Assembly: GCA_945949395.1 (NCBI GenBank)
Contig: CAMFEK010000013.1
Coordinates: 1 to 42,521 of the forward strand
DNA length: 42,521 nt
Direction of reading: 5' to 3'
Source of the DNA: an uncultured Clostridia bacterium
GTDB taxonomy: Bacteria > Bacillota > Clostridia > Christensenellales > Borkfalkiaceae
Positions within the stretch are counted from its first letter, which is position 1. The number at the start of each line of letters is the position of its first letter. Shown in pieces: positions 1-5,908 of this stretch. Under the pieces are notes generated by a model, which was not told the origin of the DNA, ran no database searches, and saw only the letters and a program-made list of their open reading frames with translations. The position numbers and the translations under genes were made by a program.

Positions 1-1
1 C

Positions 2-262
2 GTGGAAAAGATTCGCGGCATGAAAAAGGCTTTCCATTATATCGCGGAAAAGATCGAATCTCTCCCCATGGCGGAAAAGGCGTATCTCACCGTCGTGCAT
101 ACGGATAACGAGGAGGGCGCTAACGAGCTCGCCGCGCTTTTGGAGCAGCGTTTTCAAGTAAAGCCCGAAGTGCAGATCATGGGTCCCGTCATCGGTTCGC
201 ACGTGGGCCCCGGCTCCGTCTCCTGCGGTTGGGTTTCCTGCAAGACCCGCAACGATTTTTAA
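2..262 (+). CDS. DegV family fatty-acid-binding protein, C-terminal end (partial)
   Basis: Only the last 86 codons are present and the gene starts before the window. The visible part is the C-terminal lobe of DegV proteins. It runs from a basic helix through a strand that reads like AYLTVVHTDN to the family-typical ending GPVIGSHVGPGSV. In the family, DegV/FakB proteins bind a fatty acid and present it to the kinase FakA for phosphorylation and entry into phospholipid synthesis. The tail CGWVSCKTRNDF is not one I recognise as conserved. A rho-independent terminator follows within 35 bases, so this is the end of a transcription unit. The family assignment is good, but which ligand it carries cannot be told. 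Confidence 0.85.
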   Translation: MEKIRGMKKAFHYIAEKIESLPMAEKAYLTVVHTDNEEGANELAALLEQRFQVKPEVQIMGPVIGSHVGPGSVSCGWVSCKTRNDF

Positions 263-294
263 CACACTCCCATTCCTATATTTTTCTTGAAAAG

Positions 295-321
295 GATCGG
301 TGTTATCACCGATTCTTTTTT
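295..321 (+). terminator. Rho-independent terminator after DegV gene
   Basis: The stem ATCGGTG / CACCGAT with a TTAT loop is followed by C and a run of T. It separates the DegV gene from the cobalamin-riboswitch unit. Confidence 0.85.
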
Positions 322-332
322 CGTTTTTTTGC

Positions 333-361
333 TTGCGTAAACGGTGACGGCGTGCTATACT
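333..361 (+). promoter_or_regulatory. Sigma-A promoter of the cobalamin-riboswitch operon
   Basis: TTGCGT (333-338) and TATACT (356-361) are separated by 17 bp. The predicted transcript starts at about 368, immediately before the first helix of the riboswitch. Confidence 0.75.
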
Positions 362-370
362 GAATAGGAA

Positions 371-562
371 TTTCAGTCGCGCGGAAGGCACGCCCTTAAC
401 CAGGCGTTTAATAGGGAAGACAGAGTTAATAGCCCCACAGCCCCCGCTACCGTTACACGGTTTTTTCCTGATCCCATTGGGGAATCCGAGAAGGGATGAG
501 GAATGGCGTTTTTATGAGGGAACGCCGCCGCCTAAGTCGGGAGACCTACCGCCGTGCGAAAT
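371..562 (+). promoter_or_regulatory. Cobalamin (B12) riboswitch
   Basis: The leader carries hallmark blocks of the cobalamin aptamer. These are TAATAGGGAA near 411, a block beginning CCACAGCCCCCGCTACCGTTA near 436, an AATCCGAGAAGGGATGAGG segment near 482, and the 3' element AAGTCGGGAGACCTACCGCC near 534-553. The outer helix can form between 371-384 and about 550-562. The aptamer lies directly after a sigma-A promoter and before a DUF4430 lipoprotein gene and an ECF S-component gene, so the operon should be shut off when cobalamin is plentiful. Confidence 0.92.
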
Positions 563-643
563 CAAAGCGATATCCGAGGGGACGCGGACGCTGCTTTTTA
601 GTCAGATCGGGAGAAAAAGCCTCTTCGGTCTGCTTTTGGCGCG

Positions 644-683
644 CTCCGTATTTTCCGTATCGTGGAAATTCGGAGATTTTTTT
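644..683 (+). terminator. Terminator hairpin acting as riboswitch expression platform
   Basis: The arms CTCCG (644-648) plus ATTTTCC and GGAAATT plus CGGAG (671-675) form an imperfect stem, followed by seven T (677-683). It sits between the aptamer and the Shine-Dalgarno sequence AGGAGA of the first gene. This suggests control by premature termination rather than by hiding the ribosome site. The competing antiterminator was not resolved. Confidence 0.65.
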
Positions 684-699
684 ATACAGGAGATATTTT

Positions 700-1182
700 A
701 TGAAACGCATGAAAAAAACATTCTTCTGTCTCATTTTCTTCGTGATAAGCGTTTGTGCGGTGGGCGCATTCGCTTCTTGTAAGGAAGGAGACGGGAACGA
801 AAGGGCAAAAGCGCAAATTTTGACAAACGACGAAAAAACCTTCGTCTTTACGGCGGATGCTTCGGCGAGCGGCGAGATGAGCGTTTACGATTACCTCGTT
901 TGGTTTCAGGAAAGCGAAGTTATGACCTTCGACGGCTCGGAGGGGGATTACGGTTTCTTCGTCACAGCCGTAAACGGCACCTATCAGGCGGACGATTACA
1001 GCACCTATTGGTCGCTCTATACGTCCGTCACGGAAAAGGACGGCGTGATCTACGCTGCGACCGAGTACGGCTCGTACGACGTGAACGGCGCTACGCTCGC
1101 TTCCGCCTCCTACGGGGTAAGCTCGCTCCCCGTATTTGCGGGCGAAACGTACGCTTTGGTGTTCACCGAGTCGGCGTGGTAA
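700..1182 (+). CDS. DUF4430 (transcobalamin-like) lipoprotein, candidate corrinoid-binding protein
   Basis: A 160-residue exported lipoprotein. A basic N-terminus and hydrophobic core (residues 8-25) end in the lipobox AFASC, with Cys27 as the likely lipidated residue. The rest resembles a single DUF4430 domain, the fold family that includes the C-terminal beta-domain of transcobalamin and intrinsic factor. It has the family-like block YSTYWSLYTS and a glycine/serine-rich strand pattern towards the C-terminus. The start at 700 is supported by AGGAGA about 9 bases upstream; a longer in-frame reading would cross the riboswitch. The gene is the first of a B12-riboswitch operon and lies 30 bases before an ECF S component. 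I infer that it captures cobalamin or another corrinoid at the membrane surface for that transporter. Direct binding residues cannot be read from sequence alone. Confidence 0.82.
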   Translation: MKRMKKTFFCLIFFVISVCAVGAFASCKEGDGNERAKAQILTNDEKTFVFTADASASGEMSVYDYLVWFQESEVMTFDGSEGDYGFFVTAVNGTYQADDYSTYWSLYTSVTEKDGVIYAATEYGSYDVNGATLASASYGVSSLPVFAGETYALVFTESAW

Positions 1183-1212
1183 ATTTTTGAGAATCGCAAG
1201 GAACGATACGCC

Positions 1213-1971
1213 ATGAAAAAATTGACTTCTTACGCCGTATGGACGGCGAAGGATATCGCCTATATTTCCGTGATGACCGCACTCCTCATCGGCGGTCAGT
1301 TTGCGCTGTCGTTTACCTACGGATTAGAGATCGTCACGGTGCTTCTCCTCTGCTTTTCTTACGTGTTCGGCGTAAGGAGGGGAATGCTCACCGCCACGGC
1401 GTTTTCTCTTTTGCGCTGTTTCGTGTTCGGATTTTACCCGACCGTTCTCATATTATATCTGATCTATTATAATATGTTCGCCCTCCTTTGCGGACTTTGC
1501 GGCAGGATAAAAAACGAAACCTTTCAAGGCGTCGTCTTTCATCTGCTGTTTTTGCTCCTCATGGCGGGGTGCGCGTATTTTCTTATGCAGCCTCTCGCCG
1601 TCACGGCGCTCAAAAGGCAGTTCGTGCAGATTTTCTTTTGCGTTCTTTTCTGCCTGTTCGCCGCCGCGCTCGTCGGGTACGACCTTCTCTTTTTGAAAAA
1701 AGATGGGGGAAAGACGCTGCAAACGGTTTTGTTCATGACGGCGATCGCCTGCTTTTCCACCGTCTGTTTCACGCTGATAGACGATATCGTGACCCCCCTC
1801 TTTTTCGGCTATACCTCGGACGCCGCCTACGCCTATTTTATCGCCTCCTTCCTCGCCATGCTGCCGCAGACGGCTTGTTCCTTCGCTACGGTATGCCTTT
1901 TGTTCGTTCCGATTACAAAAATTTTCGATAAGTTTCTTAAAACGTTTGATAAACGGGGCAAATTGTGCTAA
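1213..1971 (+). CDS. ECF transporter S component, probably for a corrinoid
   Basis: A 252-residue integral membrane protein with about six hydrophobic segments. The N-terminal part (TAKDIAYISVMTALLIGGQ) is typical of S components, which have an Ala-rich first helix that docks on EcfT. S components bind a vitamin and are driven by a shared EcfT-EcfA-EcfA' module. No such module is encoded in the window, so this belongs to the group II type that recruits it from elsewhere. The gene is 30 bases downstream of the DUF4430 lipoprotein and under the same cobalamin riboswitch, so cobalamin or a precursor is the inferred substrate. It is longer than the usual S component of about 180-200 residues. ProS follows after 32 bases and may be partly co-transcribed. 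Confidence 0.8.
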   Translation: MKKLTSYAVWTAKDIAYISVMTALLIGGQFALSFTYGLEIVTVLLLCFSYVFGVRRGMLTATAFSLLRCFVFGFYPTVLILYLIYYNMFALLCGLCGRIKNETFQGVVFHLLFLLLMAGCAYFLMQPLAVTALKRQFVQIFFCVLFCLFAAALVGYDLLFLKKDGGKTLQTVLFMTAIACFSTVCFTLIDDIVTPLFFGYTSDAAYAYFIASFLAMLPQTACSFATVCLLFVPITKIFDKFLKTFDKRGKLC

Positions 1972-2003
1972 AATGTAGGGGAATTTATTTGGGAGATATA
2001 ATT

Positions 2004-3434
2004 ATGGCTAAAGACAATCAATTCGTATCGCAGATCGCCGACATCGAACGGGACTTCCCGCAGTGGTATACCGACGTCGTCACCAAGACGAAACTCGTGG
2101 ATTATGGTCCCGTAAAGGGAACCATGGTCATTCGACCTTACGGCTACGCCATTTGGGAAAATATTCAAAAGAATCTCGACGCGATGTTCAAGGAAGTCGG
2201 GGTGGAGAACGCCTACTTCCCCCTGCTCATTCCCATGAGCTATTTCACCAAGGAGGCGGAGCACGTGGAAGGCTTCGCGCCCGAGATCGCCGTCGTCACG
2301 CACGCGGGCGGAGAGGAGCTTGAAGAACCGCTCGCCATTCGTCCCACCTCCGAGACGATCATCGGAACCATGTACGCCAAATGGTTGCAGTCCTATCGCG
2401 ATTTGCCCATTCAGATGAATCAATGGTGCAACGTCATGCGTTGGGAAAAGACCACCCGTCCTTTTTTGAGAACTTCGGAATTTTTGTGGCAGGAAGGTCA
2501 CACCGTTCACGCCACGGCGGAGGAAGCGGAAGTCAAGACGCAGGAGATGCTGCAAATCTATAAAAGATTCGCCGAAGAATGTTTGGCGATTCCCGTGCTC
2601 ACGGGCAAAAAGACGGAAAAGGAAAAGTTTGCCGGCGCCGTGGCTACCTACGGCATGGAAGCCATGATGCACGACGGCAAGAGCCTGCAGGCGGGCACTT
2701 CCCACTATTTGGGACAGAACTTCGCCGATTCCTTCGATATCAAGTTCCTCGATAAGGACGGCGTGTTAAAGCTCGCCTATACGACGAGCTGGGGCGTTTC
2801 CACCCGTCTCATCGGCGCCATCATCATGACACACGGCGATAGCAGAGGTCTCGTTCTCCCTCCCGTCGTGGCGCCCACGCAGGTCGTCATCGTCCCCATC
2901 GCGGCGAAAAAGGCAGGCGTAAACGAGGCTTGCGAGGCGATGAAGTCCGTTCTCGTAAAGGCAGGCTTGCGCGTCGTTTTGGATAATTCGGACAACAGCC
3001 CCGGCTGGAAGTTCAACGAATGGGAAATGAAGGGCGTTCCCGTCCGCGTGGAGATCGGACCCCGCGACCTCGAACAGGGCAAGATGGTGCTCGTAAGAAG
3101 AGATACCCTCGAAAAGATCACCGTGGATATCGACGGCGCGGAAAAGACGATTTCCGCTCTCCTTTCCACGATACAAAAGGAAATGCTCGAAAACGCTCGC
3201 GTAAGAAGGGATAGCAGGATCGTGTATGCCGACTGCATGGAAGATATCTTAAAGGGCGTCGAGGGCGGCAACTTCGTAAAGGCAGGCTGGTGCGGCTGCC
3301 GCGAATGCGAGGACAAGGTCAAGGAACAGACCGCCGCGACCGCCCGCGTCTACGCGGAGGGCGAAACGGCTGAAAAGTGCGCCGTCTGCGGCAAGGAAGC
3401 CAAGCACGTCGTGTACTTTGCAAGGGCGTATTGA
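2004..3434 (+). CDS. proS: Prolyl-tRNA synthetase, archaeal/eukaryal-type (ProS type 3)
   Basis: A 476-residue class II synthetase that charges tRNA-Pro. Motif 2 and 3 regions are visible (RPTSETIIGTMYAKW; TTSWGVSTRLIGAIIMTHGD), followed by the anticodon-binding domain (PPVVAPTQVVIVPI). It ends with the Cys-rich zinc domain specific to the short archaeal-type enzymes (CGCREC...CAVCG and a terminal Tyr). There is no editing INS domain, as expected for this type. ATG 2004 is chosen over the in-frame upstream start because GGGAG lies 8 bases before it and the N-terminus fits the family. A terminator follows at 3462. Confidence 0.97.
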   Translation: MAKDNQFVSQIADIERDFPQWYTDVVTKTKLVDYGPVKGTMVIRPYGYAIWENIQKNLDAMFKEVGVENAYFPLLIPMSYFTKEAEHVEGFAPEIAVVTHAGGEELEEPLAIRPTSETIIGTMYAKWLQSYRDLPIQMNQWCNVMRWEKTTRPFLRTSEFLWQEGHTVHATAEEAEVKTQEMLQIYKRFAEECLAIPVLTGKKTEKEKFAGAVATYGMEAMMHDGKSLQAGTSHYLGQNFADSFDIKFLDKDGVLKLAYTTSWGVSTRLIGAIIMTHGDSRGLVLPPVVAPTQVVIVPIAAKKAGVNEACEAMKSVLVKAGLRVVLDNSDNSPGWKFNEWEMKGVPVRVEIGPRDLEQGKMVLVRRDTLEKITVDIDGAEKTISALLSTIQKEMLENARVRRDSRIVYADCMEDILKGVEGGNFVKAGWCGCRECEDKVKEQTAATARVYAEGETAEKCAVCGKEAKHVVYFARAY

Positions 3435-3461
3435 TCGCTTGCACGAAAAAACGCAATAAAA

Positions 3462-3496
3462 AACAGCGGACCCTGAAAAATCGGGTCCGTTGTTTT
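3462..3496 (+). terminator. Terminator after proS
   Basis: A stem built from AACAGCGGACCC and GGGTCCGTTGTT around a short A-rich loop, ending in a T run. Confidence 0.8.
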
Positions 3497-3510
3497 AAGA
3501 ATGAGAAAAA

Positions 3511-3688
3511 TAGAGTATAATCGGTTTATGGGGAAAAGCATGGAATTTTTTCTTTGCCTTTCTTGCCGTTATTATAAAACACAGCCGAAAAAAAGGCAAC
3601 CTACTCTTTGGAAAAAGCACTCTACTAAGCGATTCGTTGAAAATAGAGTTGTAAAAATCGACTCTACTCAGGATAGAGTCGGTTTTTT
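3511..3688 (+). promoter_or_regulatory. AT-rich attenuator-like array or small RNA with ACTCTA/TAGAGT repeats
   Basis: No convincing gene lies between 3497 and 3763. The stretch holds a TATAAT at 3516-3521 and ordered complementary hexamers: ACTCTA at 3619, TAGAGT at 3644, ACTCTA at 3661 and TAGAGT at 3674. The last pair extends to an 8-bp perfect stem (CGACTCTA / TAGAGTCG, 3659-3681) followed by GTTTTTT, a good intrinsic terminator. The middle pair (3644 with 3661) would form a competing hairpin, which is the layout of a transcription attenuator. Alternatively, it is a small RNA of about 160 bases ending at 3688. The upstream -35 is poor. It lies just before the XRE regulator gene. Confidence 0.45.
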
Positions 3689-3700
3689 GCCTGAAATTCA

Positions 3701-3729
3701 TTGACGAAACCGTTTTTTTTTGGTAAAAT
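3701..3729 (+). promoter_or_regulatory. Sigma-A promoter of the XRE membrane regulator
   Basis: TTGACG (3701-3706) and TAAAAT (3724-3729) with a 17-bp spacer. Transcription should start at about 3736. Confidence 0.8.
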
Positions 3730-3763
3730 GAATGAAAATAAGAAAGAACAGGAAAGGTTTTGC

Positions 3764-4384
3764 ATGAGATCGATCGAGGAAGTAACAAAAACTATCGCAA
3801 CGAATATTGCCGCCTATCGCAAGGCGTCCTCCCTCACGCAAGCCGAGCTTGCGGACAAGCTCGGTTATTCGGATAAATCCGTCTCCAAATGGGAGCAGGG
3901 CAACGGTCTTCCCGACGCGACGAATCTCGTCAATATGGCGGAGATCTTCGGCTGTACGGTGAACGACCTCGTCGAAACGCACGTCGGGCCCATAAAGCCG
4001 CAAAAGAAGAAGTGGTTGGACTTCACGAATAAGAACCTCATCATTCTGCTCGCGTTCGGCGCCAGCTGGGTGGTCGCCGTGCTCGTATTCGTCATACTCA
4101 AGCTCGTGTTTCCCGATATGCCCCGCACTTGGCTCGCCTTCGTGTACGCCGTGCCCGTTTCCGCCATCACCGTGCTCGTGTTGAGCTGCGTATGGCATTA
4201 CAGGATTCTGCGCTTTCTCAGCGTGACGGCTATCATCTGGAGCGTGCTGCTCTGCCTTTATCTCTCCTTCCTGCCGCAAAATTACTGGATGATTTTCCTC
4301 ATCGGCATTCCGTCGCAGATACTCACGGTCATCGCGTTCACGCTCGCGCGCCGCATCAAAAAGAAACAGAATAAACAAATCTGA
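3764..4384 (+). CDS. XRE-family HTH regulator with four membrane segments
   Basis: A 206-residue protein. Residues about 12-66 form a lambda-repressor-type helix-turn-helix (NIAAYRKASSLTQAELADKL...SVSKWEQGNGLPD). This is followed by a basic linker and about four hydrophobic segments between residues 88 and 195, ending in the basic tail RRIKKKQNKQI. This architecture suggests a membrane-tethered DNA-binding regulator, possibly sensing the envelope; its target is not known. ATG 3764 is preferred because AGGAAAGG precedes it by 6-7 bases, while the upstream ATG at 3728 overlaps the -10 box. It is monocistronic between its own promoter and the terminator at 4387. Confidence 0.85.
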   Translation: MRSIEEVTKTIATNIAAYRKASSLTQAELADKLGYSDKSVSKWEQGNGLPDATNLVNMAEIFGCTVNDLVETHVGPIKPQKKKWLDFTNKNLIILLAFGASWVVAVLVFVILKLVFPDMPRTWLAFVYAVPVSAITVLVLSCVWHYRILRFLSVTAIIWSVLLCLYLSFLPQNYWMIFLIGIPSQILTVIAFTLARRIKKKQNKQI

Positions 4385-4386
4385 AA

Positions 4387-4425
4387 AATCGGTCGCTATC
4401 GGTAAGCGACCGATTGATTTTTTTG
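4387..4425 (+). terminator. Terminator after XRE regulator gene
   Basis: A perfect 11-bp stem AATCGGTCGCT / AGCGACCGATT with a 7-base loop, followed by GATTTTTTT. The -35 box of the mcsA promoter is embedded in its 3' end. Confidence 0.9.
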
Positions 4426-4442
4426 ATCGGGTTTGCTATAAT
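4414..4442 (+). promoter_or_regulatory. Promoter of the mcsA-mcsB-clpC operon
   Basis: TTGATT (4414-4419) and TATAAT (4437-4442) with a 17-bp spacer. The -35 box overlaps the preceding terminator. I see no CtsR heptad repeat or CIRCE-like inverted repeat at this promoter. Confidence 0.75.
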
Positions 4443-4470
4443 GAGTAAAAACGAAGAGTAGGGAGTCAGT

Positions 4471-4788
4471 ATGCTTTTTCAAGAGGAAAGAAAAAAGGCG
4501 TGTTCTTGCGGAACGACGTTAAAAGATTTTCTCGATACGGGTCTGTTCGGGTGCGAAAATTGCTATACCGTCTTTGAACAGGAGCTTTTGCCGATTTTGC
4601 AACGGGTGCAAGGCGCGACCGTGCACTATCGCGTCGATCGCGGCGAGGAAAAGCACCGAATGACAGAGCAAGAGGAACGGTTAGCGCTTTTGCGTAAGCG
4701 TTACCGCGATTATATCGACGCGGGCAACTTCGACGACGCCGAGCGCATCGCGGAATTTTTATGTCGGCAGCGGGAGGAAACGGAATGA
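4471..4788 (+). CDS. mcsA: McsA-like activator of protein arginine kinase (short form)
   Basis: A 105-residue protein. It retains the second zinc-binding half of McsA (CSCGTTLKDFLDTGLFGCENC, residues about 11-31, which I read as a CxC...CxxC site) with the family-typical run TVFEQELLPILQRVQGA. It ends with a UVR-type helical pair (LLRKRYRDYIDAGNFDDAERIAE). Typical McsA proteins are about 170-185 residues with two zinc-binding parts, and the N-terminal one is absent here. The start has GGGA a few bases upstream and no coding extension. McsA activates McsB and helps target arginine-phosphorylated proteins to ClpC-ClpP. Its stop overlaps the mcsB start (ATGA). No ctsR precedes it, unlike the classic ctsR-mcsA-mcsB-clpC order. 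Confidence 0.85.
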   Translation: MLFQEERKKACSCGTTLKDFLDTGLFGCENCYTVFEQELLPILQRVQGATVHYRVDRGEEKHRMTEQEERLALLRKRYRDYIDAGNFDDAERIAEFLCRQREETE

Positions 4789-5864
4789 GCGGCAATCTCT
4801 TTTCCACCACCGTCGTCTCTTCCCGCATTCGCCTTGCGAGAAACGTGGCGGGGCTACCCTTCCCGAATCGTTTTTTCGATCGGGCTCGCGCCAAAAAACT
4901 TGCCGACGAGGTGTTTTTCGCCCTTTCTCCCTTGCGGGAAAATCTCGTCCGTTACTATATGGAAGATCTCGACCTGTCGCAGAGGGAGCAGTACAAAGAA
5001 AACTATATCATCAGCGAAACGCTTATTCGGCACGGCGAGACTGCCGCCGTCATCACCAACCCCGAAGGTTCCATCTCCGTGATGATCAACGAGGAGGATC
5101 ATATCCGCGAGCAATATATGCAGCGGGGGTTTTGTATCGGTCGGCTCTTTGAAAAAGCCATGGATATCGACGCCAACTATATCGGCAAGCGTATCGATTA
5201 CGCCTGTAACGACCGTTTCGGCTTTTTGACGGCTTGCCCCACCAACCTCGGTACGGGCTTGCGGGCGTCCGTCATGATGTTCCTGCCCGCCGTCTGCAAG
5301 CGGGAGAAAATCGAAGAGATCCGAAAAACGGAGATGTTCCGCGGCTTCACCGTGCGCGGCGCGAGCGGGGAAGGGAGCCGCGGCGACGGGTATCTCTTTC
5401 AGGTGAGCAACGAGGTCACCATGGGCGTGAAAGAAAAGGAGCTTGTCGAGCGTTTAGAGGAGATCGTCATGTATCTCACCGAGCGGGAGGCAAAGGAGCG
5501 GCTTTGCTTAAAAGAGAGCGGCGACAATATCTACAAGGCGAAGGATTCCTGCGGCAGGGCGTACGGCGTCTTGTCGAATGCGGAAATTTTATCCTACGAA
5601 GAGTTCACCAAACTCTTTTCCGAGTTAAAGCTCGGCGTCCTTCTCGGCTTTTACAAGATCGAGGATTTCGAGCTGTTAAACGATTTTATCGTGGCGATGC
5701 GCCCGCACAATCTCGCCATGTGGGAGCGCGAGGGGGAGGAAGATTTCCTCGACGGGGAGGAGAAACAGTACGATTTTTCCTGCGACACCGTTTCCGACAA
5801 GGACGTGTACCGCGCGCAATGCGTGCGGCAGTTCATGGAGCGGTATTTATCGAAGGAGCGCTAA
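4785..5864 (+). CDS. mcsB: Protein-arginine kinase McsB
   Basis: A 359-residue phosphagen-kinase-like enzyme that phosphorylates arginine in misfolded proteins, marking them for ClpC-ClpP. Visible family signatures are VVSSRIRLARNVAGLPFP near the N-terminus (nucleotide-binding arginines), the loop ITNPEGSISVMINEEDHIR, and ACPTNLGTGLRASVMMFLPA, which carries the kinase catalytic region. ATG 4785 overlaps the mcsA stop, which implies translational coupling; an upstream in-frame ATG at 4761 has no ribosome site. clpC follows 44 bases later with its own AAGGAG. Confidence 0.97.
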   Translation: MSGNLFSTTVVSSRIRLARNVAGLPFPNRFFDRARAKKLADEVFFALSPLRENLVRYYMEDLDLSQREQYKENYIISETLIRHGETAAVITNPEGSISVMINEEDHIREQYMQRGFCIGRLFEKAMDIDANYIGKRIDYACNDRFGFLTACPTNLGTGLRASVMMFLPAVCKREKIEEIRKTEMFRGFTVRGASGEGSRGDGYLFQVSNEVTMGVKEKELVERLEEIVMYLTEREAKERLCLKESGDNIYKAKDSCGRAYGVLSNAEILSYEEFTKLFSELKLGVLLGFYKIEDFELLNDFIVAMRPHNLAMWEREGEEDFLDGEEKQYDFSCDTVSDKDVYRAQCVRQFMERYLSKER

Positions 5865-5908
5865 CGAGCGACCATTTTATACATCAGATAAGGAGACGAG
5901 CGTTCAAT

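Noticed and set aside
3501..3704. A 67-codon plus-strand frame
   Set aside because: It has no ribosome site and no family, and crosses the hairpin array and its terminator. Better explained as a regulatory or RNA segment.
5234..5908. An upstream in-frame extension of clpC
   Set aside because: This part overlaps mcsB in another frame, is Arg-rich and unlike Clp proteins. ClpC begins at 5909 behind AAGGAG.
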